Below, one piece after another: positions 54,615 through 62,367 of a DNA stretch of 64,000 nt; position 1 is the first letter of the stretch; each line of letters begins with the position of its first letter. The stretch covers positions 186,001 to 250,000 of the forward strand of contig NZ_JAJVDH010000004.1 in NCBI RefSeq assembly GCF_022758145.1, in the 5' to 3' direction. A program made the translations under genes and the position numbers. The notes under the pieces were generated by a model. The model ran no database searches and was not told the origin of the DNA. It saw nothing but the letters and a program-made list of their open reading frames with translations. The stretch is from Pontibacter vulgaris (lineage in GTDB: Bacteria; Bacteroidota; Bacteroidia; Cytophagales; Hymenobacteraceae).

Positions 54615-56024
54615 TTGTACGCCATCATAGATATTGAGACAACGGGCAGCCAGCCTGTTCAGGACAAGATAACTGAAATTGCCATTTTCATTCACGACGG
54701 GCATCAGATCGTGGACAAGTATAGCACGCTGATTAACCCGCAGCGCCCTATTCCCTATTTTATCTCGCAGCTTACCGGCATTACCGATGAAATGGTACAG
54801 GATGCACCAAAGTTTTATGAGGTAGCTAAAGAGATCGTGCAGTTTACAGAAGGTAAAGTGTTTGTGGCACACAATGTTCGCTTCGATTACTCCTTCATTA
54901 AAAAAGAGTTTGCAGACCTGGGCTTTACGTTTCAGCGCAAAACACTTTGCACCGTACGCCTTAGCCGTTCGCTCATTCCGGGCTTGCCTTCTTATAGCCT
55001 GGGCAAACTTTGCAAAAGTATAGACATAGACCTGCAACAGCGGCACCGAGCAATTGGCGATGCCGAAGCAACTGCCAAGCTTTTTGATAAACTCATTAAA
55101 ATAAACCGGCCGGTTATAGATGGCGCTAATCATGCCGCTGAACCATCCGAGCAGATTAAGCACGAGATCAAAACATCACTGCTACCGCCAAGTATAAAAA
55201 AAGAACAGGTAGATGCCCTACCCACAGAGCCAGGCGTTTATTACTTCCATAACGAAGTCGGCGAAGTGATTTATGTTGGCAAAAGCATCAACATACGCAA
55301 GCGCATTATCCAGCACTTTAACATCGATTATAAAAGCCGTAAATCACTGGAGTTCAAAAACAGCATTGCCGATATAACGTATGAGCGCATGGGCAATGAG
55401 CTGGTGGCCCTGTTGTATGAATCGGCTGAGATAAAACGCATGAAGCCCCATTATAACCGGCAGCAGCGCCGCAGCGTGTTTAACACGGGCATATTTGTTT
55501 ACGAAGACAGCAATGGCTACAAGCGCCTTACGTTTGGCAGCGTTAATAAGGCCGATAACGTGAACATGACGCCCATTATAGCGCTTTCAAACCAATACAA
55601 GGCAAAAGGTTTTCTGTTTCATAAAGTAGCTAAGTATAACCTGTGCCAGAAACTGTGCGACCTGTATAAAACAAACGGCGCCTGTTTTGATTACCAGGTG
55701 CATCAGTGTAAAGGCGCCTGTATCGGGCTTGAAACACCAGAAGTGTATAACGCCCGTGTTGATGAAGCCTTGGATTCTTTCACCTATGAGCACAATAGCT
55801 TTGCAATTATTGGTAAAGGAAGAGAGCAGGGTGAGAAATCAATCGTTATTGTAGAACACGGCACCTACCTGGGCTTTGGGTTTGTAGATGATCATTTTTT
55901 GGCACAAAGTATAGAAGACTTTAAAAGCGCCATTACCCGCTACAACGATAACAAAGATATACAGCAGATTATACGGGGCCACATGCGCAGCAAGCACAAG
56001 GATAAAGTAATCGTATTTGGATAG
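54615..56024 (+). CDS. DEDDh exonuclease / GIY-YIG nuclease fusion with UvrC-like Cys region
   Basis: 469 residues starting at TTG (54615; MYAIIDIETTG), the only start that keeps the first exonuclease motif. Residues 1-165 are a PolIII-epsilon-like DEDDh exonuclease: Asp6 and Glu8, HNVRFDYSFI with Asp91, and His144/Asp149 in RHRAIGDAEAT. Residues ~203-285 are a GIY-YIG nuclease (PGVYYFHNEVGEVIYVGKS, metal Glu in ALLYESAEIKR). A third part has Cys344, 348, 357, 365 and 369 (CQKLCDLYKTNGACF, HQCKGACIG), much like the UvrC cysteine cluster region. Probably a DNA-repair nuclease of the Cho/UvrC kind with its own exonuclease. Single gene. Confidence 0.88.
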   Translation: MYAIIDIETTGSQPVQDKITEIAIFIHDGHQIVDKYSTLINPQRPIPYFISQLTGITDEMVQDAPKFYEVAKEIVQFTEGKVFVAHNVRFDYSFIKKEFADLGFTFQRKTLCTVRLSRSLIPGLPSYSLGKLCKSIDIDLQQRHRAIGDAEATAKLFDKLIKINRPVIDGANHAAEPSEQIKHEIKTSLLPPSIKKEQVDALPTEPGVYYFHNEVGEVIYVGKSINIRKRIIQHFNIDYKSRKSLEFKNSIADITYERMGNELVALLYESAEIKRMKPHYNRQQRRSVFNTGIFVYEDSNGYKRLTFGSVNKADNVNMTPIIALSNQYKAKGFLFHKVAKYNLCQKLCDLYKTNGACFDYQVHQCKGACIGLETPEVYNARVDEALDSFTYEHNSFAIIGKGREQGEKSIVIVEHGTYLGFGFVDDHFLAQSIEDFKSAITRYNDNKDIQQIIRGHMRSKHKDKVIVFG

Positions 56025-56052
56025 AAAACTACCTTTACATTTTTATCCTGCC

Positions 56053-56060
56053 TATCTTTG
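56053..56060 (+). promoter_or_regulatory. Promoter -7 box for fbaA
   Basis: TATCTTTG matches TAnnTTTG and predicts a start near 56065 and a 5' leader of about 80 bases before the GTG at 56144. A -33 element is not clear. Confidence 0.45.
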
Positions 56061-56143
56061 CTTTTAAAGCTAAATTAAAGTAACTCTGAAGTATAAATCT
56101 ATAACCTGCCAGGCAGCCCTTGCTTTGGCCAAATAAAACATAA

Positions 56144-57223
56144 GTGAAAGAAACAAACACAAAGTTCAGAGCAGGCGTTTTGTCTGGCGATGAAGTAACA
56201 GAACTCTTTAAGTATGCCAACGAGCAGAATTTCGCGCTTCCGGCTGTAAACGTAATTGGTACCAACTCGGTAAATGCCGTTCTGGAAACAGCAAAAGCAG
56301 TTAATTCACCTGTAATTATACAATTCTCACATGGCGGGGCGCAGTTCTTTGCAGGCAAAGGCCTTGCAAACGACGCCCAGAAAGCTGCCATTGCCGGCGC
56401 TGTTTCTGGCGCACAACACGTGCACCTGATGGCAGAAGCATACGGTGTTCCGGTTATACTGCACACTGACCACGCTGCAAAAAAATTATTACCCTGGATA
56501 GATGGATTACTGGATGCAGGCGAGAAATTTTTTGCCCAGAACGGTAAGCCCCTTTATAGCTCGCACATGCTGGACCTTTCTGAAGAGGAGCTGAAAGAAA
56601 ATATTGAAACCTGCGCCAGCTACCTGAAGCGTATGGACAAAATGGGTATGACTGTTGAGATTGAACTAGGTGTTACCGGCGGCGAAGAAGATGGCGTAGA
56701 CAATACTGGTGTGGATAGCTCACGCTTGTATACCCAACCTGAAGAAGTAGCCTTTGCTTACGAAGAGCTAAACAAGATTAGTAATCGCTTCACAATTGCG
56801 GCAGCTTTTGGTAACGTGCACGGGGTTTATAAGCCTGGCAACGTAGAGCTTCGCCCTGAAATATTGAAGAACTCACAGGAGTATATTCAGCAGAAATTCG
56901 GCACTGGCCACAACCCGGTAAACTTTGTATTCCATGGTGGCTCAGGTTCTGAGAAGGCCAAGATAAAAGAAGCTATCGACTATGGCGCTATCAAAATGAA
57001 CCTGGATACCGATATGCAATGGGCATTCTGGGATGGCGTACGTAACTACTACGAAGGCAAAAAAGGCTATCTGCAAAGCCAACTTGGTAACCCGGAAGGA
57101 GCCGATTCGCCAAACAAAAAATACTATGACCCAAGAGTATGGCTGCGCGAAGGCGAAACAAGCTTTATTACTAGATTAAAAGAAGCTTTCGAAGACCTGA
57201 ACTGCATTAACCGCAACGCATAG
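56144..57223 (+). CDS. fbaA: Fructose-bisphosphate aldolase, class II
   Basis: 359 residues, starting at GTG (56144; KETNTKFRAGVLSG). Zinc-dependent cleavage of fructose 1,6-bisphosphate in glycolysis. It closely follows the E. coli FbaA (class IIA) pattern: LHTDHAAKKLLPWIDGLLDAGE (Zn His and catalytic Asp), SSHMLDLSEE, EIELGVTGGEEDGVDNTG, AAAFGNVHGVYKPGNVEL, NFVFHGGSGSE and KMNLDTDMQWAFWDGV. One change from the E. coli family consensus is HAAKK for HCAKK. It converges with pfkB across a perfect palindrome. Confidence 0.97.
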   Translation: MKETNTKFRAGVLSGDEVTELFKYANEQNFALPAVNVIGTNSVNAVLETAKAVNSPVIIQFSHGGAQFFAGKGLANDAQKAAIAGAVSGAQHVHLMAEAYGVPVILHTDHAAKKLLPWIDGLLDAGEKFFAQNGKPLYSSHMLDLSEEELKENIETCASYLKRMDKMGMTVEIELGVTGGEEDGVDNTGVDSSRLYTQPEEVAFAYEELNKISNRFTIAAAFGNVHGVYKPGNVELRPEILKNSQEYIQQKFGTGHNPVNFVFHGGSGSEKAKIKEAIDYGAIKMNLDTDMQWAFWDGVRNYYEGKKGYLQSQLGNPEGADSPNKKYYDPRVWLREGETSFITRLKEAFEDLNCINRNA

Positions 57224-57228
57224 ATGGT

Positions 57229-57284
57229 TAACTATAAAACAAAAGAGGTAGAGCTGCAGCTCTACCTCTTTTGTTTTATAGTTA
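57229..57284. terminator. 56-bp perfect palindrome, bidirectional terminator
   Basis: Arms of 28 bases with no mismatch and no spacer; centre TGCA at 57255-57258 and core GAGGTAGAGC / GCTCTACCTC, flanked by AAAACAAAA / TTTTGTTTT. Read in RNA it gives a very strong hairpin followed by a T run in both directions, so it ends fbaA. Being spacer-free and this long, it could also extrude as a cruciform. Confidence 0.85.
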
Positions 57285-57343
57285 TGTCAGGCAATCAAAG
57301 TATAAAACTATACTTCAGGCATTAAGTTTAACCTAGTATAAAT

Positions 57344-58282
57344 TTATTTGTGGTTAAGCAGCCATTGATAGATCATATCGGTATCCTCTCTGCGGCAAAG
57401 CTCGGAACCTGTTGTCATGGTAGCGGCTGTGCCGGCAGCTACGCCATAGCGAACCATCTCTTCCAGGCTAAAACCTTTTATCAGGCTAAGTACCATACCT
57501 GCTACCATACTATCGCCTGCGCCAACGGCACTTTGTTGTTTAACTGTAGGCGGCACCACGTAATGTATACCCTGGTCTTTTGTAGCCAGCATTGCTCCCC
57601 GCGGCCCCAACGAAACTACTAAAACCTGGCACTTGCCCTCATCCAGAATTTGCTTTGCAATAACCTCCTGCTCCATAGCTGATATATGCTCTTTGCCAGC
57701 CAGTGCCGCAAGTTCTCCAAGGTTGGGTTTGAGTAAGTATACACCTTCGCCTGCGGCTTTTAATAATGCCTCCCCGGAAGTATCTACAATAAGTTTAAAG
57801 CCTTTTTGCCTGGCCATTTGAGCCAGTTGGAAGTAAAAATCATCAGGCATGCCGGGCGCCAGGCTGCCACTGGCCACCACGAAATCTGGTTGCTCATCCA
57901 GCTTTTCCAGTTTATCTAAACATGCTCTCCATTCAGCTTCCGAAGTTTCCGGTCCGGGCATACCGAAGCGGTACTGTGCGCCATTACTTTCATCTATTAC
58001 CAGCAGGTTTTCACGGGTCCAGTTTTTTGAAGGAATTACCAGACTTTCTACCTGTTCCTCATTTAACAGTGTAATCAGGCGGTCGCCGGCAGGGCCACCG
58101 GCCAGAAACCAGGCCCATGCTTCGCCTCCTAGCTTTTTCATTGCCCGGGCCACATTTATACCTCCACCGCCGGCTTCGTAGCGCGGTTCTTTGCAACGTA
58201 GTTTTTTATCAGGTACAACCTGTTGTACGCTGGTGCTTTTATCCAGAGCCGGGTTAACGGTTATCGTAATTACCTTGTGCAT
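57344..58282 (-). CDS. pfkB: 6-phosphofructokinase, PfkB type (ribokinase family)
   Basis: 312 residues. Matches E. coli PfkB along its length: KLRCKEPRYEAGGGGINVARAMKKLGG, GDRLITLLNEEQVESL, WTRENLLV, QYRFGMPGPE, SGSLAPGMPDDF, KPNLGELAALAGKE and the catalytic/ATP motif VGAGDSMVAGMVLSL. It phosphorylates fructose 6-phosphate, or possibly tagatose 6-phosphate or fructose 1-phosphate, as relatives LacC and FruK do. The close fit to PfkB and the adjacent aldolase gene favour glycolytic use. 78 bases downstream of the GH65 gene. Confidence 0.88.
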   Translation of the reverse strand: MHKVITITVNPALDKSTSVQQVVPDKKLRCKEPRYEAGGGGINVARAMKKLGGEAWAWFLAGGPAGDRLITLLNEEQVESLVIPSKNWTRENLLVIDESNGAQYRFGMPGPETSEAEWRACLDKLEKLDEQPDFVVASGSLAPGMPDDFYFQLAQMARQKGFKLIVDTSGEALLKAAGEGVYLLKPNLGELAALAGKEHISAMEQEVIAKQILDEGKCQVLVVSLGPRGAMLATKDQGIHYVVPPTVKQQSAVGAGDSMVAGMVLSLIKGFSLEEMVRYGVAAGTAATMTTGSELCRREDTDMIYQWLLNHK

Positions 58283-58360
58283 ACAACGTAGTATAAAATG
58301 CCTGAAGGAAAGACAAATAAGGTTAGTAAGTCAATCTATACTTTATAGTATTTCAAACAT

Positions 58361-60763
58361 TTAACGCCTGATATCGAACTCGCGTTTATCGCCGGTTCTG
58401 AAAATATGCACCTGCCCGCGCACTCCTATCTGTACTTCGTTCGACCAGCCCCGGGCAAAAGTTATCACCATGCGCTCACTTGTTAACTCCAGCGATATCC
58501 AGTGCCCACGGTAGCGCAATTGCTGCTTTAAGCAACCTAAGGCCTCAGGCAAAACCGGGTTCAGCCACAACACATCATCTCTTATTTCCAAACCGATATA
58601 ACAGCGCTGCACTAAGTCTATAGTTCCGGCCATTGCTCCCAGGTGAATTCCCTCCGCTGTAGTACCTCCCTGCACATCTTCCAAATCGCTTAACAGAGCC
58701 ATTTCAAAATTAGACCAGGAACGTATACGGTCAGAACGGGCAAGAACCCAACTATGCACAATCTGGCTTAGTGTAGAACCATGCGAAGTACGCTCTTCAT
58801 AATACGCGATATTCAGTGGTATACTTTCAGGGTTAAATTTGTAACCGATACGCGTAAAAAGCTGCACCAACTCTTCAGATGAAAACAGGTAAAACAACAT
58901 CAGTACATCGGCCTGCTTACTCGCTTTATACTTATTTACGTTCTTGCCTTCGCTCTCCAGAATACGGTCCAAACGCATCACTTCGCCATACTTTTGCTTG
59001 TAGGTATTCCAATCAAATTCCTGAAGCTCATCATACCCTTCAAACTGGGCAATAATCTGGCTTTCGGCAATAAAGGGAACAAACATTTTCTGGCTGATGT
59101 GATGCCATTGTTCGACTTCCTCGGCAGTTATGGCACATTTTTCAAGCAGTTCCTGAAGCCGGGATGCGTCGAGCATTTCAAAAAGCTTGAGGGCACACTG
59201 TATTACCCACACCGCCATCACATTTGTATAAGCGTTGTTATTTAAGCCCGGCTTATCAGAGTCCGGATAGGCTGTATGGTATTCATCCGGCCCCACAACA
59301 TTTCTGATCTCGTAGCGATCTTTTTCTGCATTATAGGCTGCAATGCTGGACCAGAAAAGTGCGATCTCAAGTATAAGCTCGGCACCAATATAGGTGAGAA
59401 ACTCCCTGTCTTCGGTAGCCTGGTAATACTGCCATACATTGTAGGCTACAGCCGCGTTAATATGACGTTGCAAAAAAGTATTATCCGGAAGCCAGCGACC
59501 TGATTTAGGATTCAGATGAATGACTTGGCTTTCTTCGCGCCCGTTACTCCCACTCTGCCACGGAAACATAGCCCCACGGTAACCAGCCTGCTGTGCAGCA
59601 AATTTAGCCTCTTGCAGGCGCCGGAAGCGGTACATGAGCAAAGCCCTGGTAAGTTCTGGCTGGCGTAGGTTCAGGAAAGGAAAGATAAAAAGCTCGTCCC
59701 AGAAAACATGCCCTCTATAGGCCTCACCATGTAGGCCACGGGCGGGAACCCCGGCATCGCGCCCGACTATGTGCACTGAAACCGTTTGAAGCAAGTGGAA
59801 AATATGCAACCGCAGCACAGCCTGGGTTTTTGTATTACAGGCCAGGTCGAGATCGAAGCGATCCCAGGTGTGGCGCCAGGCCCTGCGATGTGCCTTAAAT
59901 ATCTCCTCAAAATTACCCCACCTGGCCAGGTTGGTTCTGGCTTCCAGTAAGGGTTCGGAAATAGCAAAATCACGGGAAGTATAAACAGAAACAGTTTTTT
60001 CAATTACCACATCTTCGCCCTGCCGGCAACTTAGTTGTAATATTTGTTCTATGTAATCTTCTTCGCGGTTTAACTGACTTTTTACTTCCTGCTTTTTGCA
60101 ATTAGCATATACAAGGGTACGTGCTGCCTGCGCCATCCTGATTTTGGATTGATTTGTTTGCACCAGGAGAAAAACAGTGTCAGGGTCGTGCTGGCCGGCT
60201 GCTATAGGTTCCAGGTGTTTTTTCTGGAGGCTGCGGTATCTGGCTATACCATTATTTTGCACACGGCCGTCGAGGGCAGTTCGCACTTCTATTTCACCAG
60301 ACCAGTTAACCGGGATAATTTCCCATTGCAGTGCCGCCGCATGCGGGTTGGCCATACTTACAAAGCGCCTGCTGGTTAGTTTTGTTTCTCTTTCTGAGGT
60401 ATCTCTAAAGTGAAGCTGCCGTGTAAGTAAGCCAATCTCCATATCCAGTTCCTGACGGAAGTTTAGCAGCGTAACCTTTTCCAGGCTAAACCACTCCCCA
60501 TCTTTATGGCGAAAAGTAAGCGGCAGCCAGTTTGGCCAGTTTACTAGGTCTTCGTTTTCAATTTCTTTACCCGCTACTGTGGAGGTCAGGCGGTTATAAC
60601 CCCCTCCCAGGTATGTACCCGGATAGTGAATCTTCTCATCATCCTGCGCTTCTTCGGCAGCGCCCCGGGTTGCAAAATTACCATTGCCTAATGTGCAAAG
60701 CGCTTCGCGCACCGGCTGTACCTCTGGCTGCCAGCTGTCGTAAACAATTTTCCACTTATCCAT
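58361..60763 (-). CDS. Glycoside hydrolase family 65 phosphorylase (trehalose/maltose type)
   Basis: 800 residues. An N-terminal beta-sandwich (EALCTLGNGNFATRGAAEE) leads into the (alpha/alpha)6 barrel. GLHGEAYRGHVFWDELFIFPF is the GH65 hallmark; the general acid Glu is in VVGPDEYHTAYPD near residue 490; KASKQADVLMLFYLF and YEERTSHGSTLSQIVHSWVLARS bind substrate and phosphate. These enzymes phosphorolyse alpha-glucosides to beta-glucose 1-phosphate and glucose. The beta-PGM/OtsB fusion overlaps by eight bases, so trehalose is the likely substrate. No signal peptide: cytoplasmic. Confidence 0.92.
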   Translation of the reverse strand: MDKWKIVYDSWQPEVQPVREALCTLGNGNFATRGAAEEAQDDEKIHYPGTYLGGGYNRLTSTVAGKEIENEDLVNWPNWLPLTFRHKDGEWFSLEKVTLLNFRQELDMEIGLLTRQLHFRDTSERETKLTSRRFVSMANPHAAALQWEIIPVNWSGEIEVRTALDGRVQNNGIARYRSLQKKHLEPIAAGQHDPDTVFLLVQTNQSKIRMAQAARTLVYANCKKQEVKSQLNREEDYIEQILQLSCRQGEDVVIEKTVSVYTSRDFAISEPLLEARTNLARWGNFEEIFKAHRRAWRHTWDRFDLDLACNTKTQAVLRLHIFHLLQTVSVHIVGRDAGVPARGLHGEAYRGHVFWDELFIFPFLNLRQPELTRALLMYRFRRLQEAKFAAQQAGYRGAMFPWQSGSNGREESQVIHLNPKSGRWLPDNTFLQRHINAAVAYNVWQYYQATEDREFLTYIGAELILEIALFWSSIAAYNAEKDRYEIRNVVGPDEYHTAYPDSDKPGLNNNAYTNVMAVWVIQCALKLFEMLDASRLQELLEKCAITAEEVEQWHHISQKMFVPFIAESQIIAQFEGYDELQEFDWNTYKQKYGEVMRLDRILESEGKNVNKYKASKQADVLMLFYLFSSEELVQLFTRIGYKFNPESIPLNIAYYEERTSHGSTLSQIVHSWVLARSDRIRSWSNFEMALLSDLEDVQGGTTAEGIHLGAMAGTIDLVQRCYIGLEIRDDVLWLNPVLPEALGCLKQQLRYRGHWISLELTSERMVITFARGWSNEVQIGVRGQVHIFRTGDKREFDIRR

Positions 60764-62330
60764 GGTAAGTTAAAGTATGCAGAAGTTGATCCAGAAACTG
60801 CTTCACTTCATCTACATCTTTTAGCCTGTAAGTTGCCGCCGTTTTTTCGTCGTGCTCGCCAACAAGTATAGTTATACCACGATCCTGAAGTGTTGCAAAA
60901 GCATCTTCGTCTGTAATATCATCACCAATGTATAGTGGCATTGTTACCTGTTCATTCAGCTCAAGAGCCTCCATCAGCCAGAGCACCGCTTTGCCTTTGT
61001 GCCAGTCCAGGTTTGGCTTTAGTTCGATAACCATTTTACCTAGGCCTTTTTTTAGTTCCGGGTGTTGTGCTATCACTTCTTCCGTAATTTGCTTTACCTG
61101 TTCTACATTTTCATCGGCTACATTCCGGTAATGTACAGCAATGGCATAGCGTTTTCGTTCAACAAGTGTGCCTTTTATACTTTGTAATTTCTCACGGAGA
61201 ACTTTTGCAGAAGCATCTAATGCAGGCAATGCGGCGCTGGCACCTCCCGGCTCTGTATGCATGCCACCCGGCCCGGAAATATCGAACCCATGGGAACCGG
61301 CAAAGTATACATTATCGAGTTGAACCAGTTGCTTAACATTCTGCCGGTCGCGGCCGCTTACTATGGCTACTTTACAAACATCGGCAAGCTGACGCAACAC
61401 ATTCCGCATCTCATCGGAAAGTATGGCTTGGTCGGGGTCTTTTACAATGGGTGTCAGGCAACCGTCGTAGTCCAGGAAAACAGCCGGCTGTTTTCCGTTT
61501 AGTTTTTCCTTAAGCAAGTTGTTTTCAAGAGCTGAAGGCAGTTCTTGGGCTTCGGTTCTATGTATGGTTGTTTCCATGCGGTTGTCTGTAAAATTACTGA
61601 TCACCAGATCAGCGCCGTTGTGTAAAAGAGTATTGGCTGCGTTGCCCCTGTTTACCCCAACTACAAGTGCAAAGTTGCCGGCCTTGCCTGCTTTTACCCC
61701 CGCCAGTGCATCTTCAAAAATTGCTGCCTGCTGTGGCAATACACGTAACTTGCGGGCAGCCTCCAGAAAAATAGCCGGATCAGGTTTTCCTTTCAGGCCA
61801 AGTTCTTCAGCTACCACCCCATCTACCCGCACATCAAATAAATTTTCGATTCCTGCACCACGAAGTATGGCCTGGCAGTTTTTGCTTGCTGAAATGATGG
61901 CTGTTTGCCTGCCAAGTCTTCTTTGTTGTTCGAGCCAACTTATGGTATCGGTATAAACTTCCGCTCCGCCCTGCTTTACCAGTTCCAGAAAGTATTGATT
62001 TTTTAGATTCCCGAGGCCTGCTACGGTTTCTTTTCCGGGTTCATCCTGGGGGCTACCTTCGGGCAACGATATACTTCTGGTTTTTAGAAAATTTCTTACT
62101 CCATCATAACGCGGAATTCCATCGATATACTGGCGGTAATCAAGTGGTATACTTAGCGGCTCGTATTCTTTTTTATCCTGTTTGCCACGTTGCAAAAGAT
62201 AATCATCGAACATATGTTTCCAGGCGTTGGCATGCAGCTTGGCTGTTTGTGTAACCACTCCATCCAGGTCCAGGATAAGCGCCTTTATACTTTTCCGGTT
62301 CAGGGCATTTTCTAAAATCTTATTCATCAT
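60756..62330 (-). CDS. Beta-phosphoglucomutase / trehalose-6-phosphate phosphatase fusion
   Basis: 524 residues with two HAD domains. Residues ~15-250 are beta-phosphoglucomutase-like: DLDGVVTQTAKLHANAWKHMF (Asp21, Asp23), IISASKNCQAIL, KPDPAIFLEA and IFEDALAGVKAGKAG. Residues ~275-520 are an OtsB-like phosphatase: FLDYDGCLTPIVKDP (Asp287, Asp289), VAIVSGRDRQNV, ELKPNLDWHKGKAV and YIGDDITDEDAF. Together they would dephosphorylate trehalose 6-phosphate and turn the beta-glucose 1-phosphate made by the adjacent GH65 enzyme into glucose 6-phosphate. The start is one of two ATGs at 62330/62327. No OtsA gene is in view. Confidence 0.9.
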   Translation of the reverse strand: MMNKILENALNRKSIKALILDLDGVVTQTAKLHANAWKHMFDDYLLQRGKQDKKEYEPLSIPLDYRQYIDGIPRYDGVRNFLKTRSISLPEGSPQDEPGKETVAGLGNLKNQYFLELVKQGGAEVYTDTISWLEQQRRLGRQTAIISASKNCQAILRGAGIENLFDVRVDGVVAEELGLKGKPDPAIFLEAARKLRVLPQQAAIFEDALAGVKAGKAGNFALVVGVNRGNAANTLLHNGADLVISNFTDNRMETTIHRTEAQELPSALENNLLKEKLNGKQPAVFLDYDGCLTPIVKDPDQAILSDEMRNVLRQLADVCKVAIVSGRDRQNVKQLVQLDNVYFAGSHGFDISGPGGMHTEPGGASAALPALDASAKVLREKLQSIKGTLVERKRYAIAVHYRNVADENVEQVKQITEEVIAQHPELKKGLGKMVIELKPNLDWHKGKAVLWLMEALELNEQVTMPLYIGDDITDEDAFATLQDRGITILVGEHDEKTAATYRLKDVDEVKQFLDQLLHTLTYHG

Positions 62331-62367
62331 TTTGAGCTACCAGTGGAAGTATGATCTGCCATAAAAC

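Noticed and set aside
54375..55163. Long antisense frame (262 codons, minus strand) over the AI-2E transporter and exonuclease genes
   Set aside because: It runs against two well-supported genes on the plus strand, crosses their boundary, and its translation is rich in Cys/His/Phe without family resemblance.
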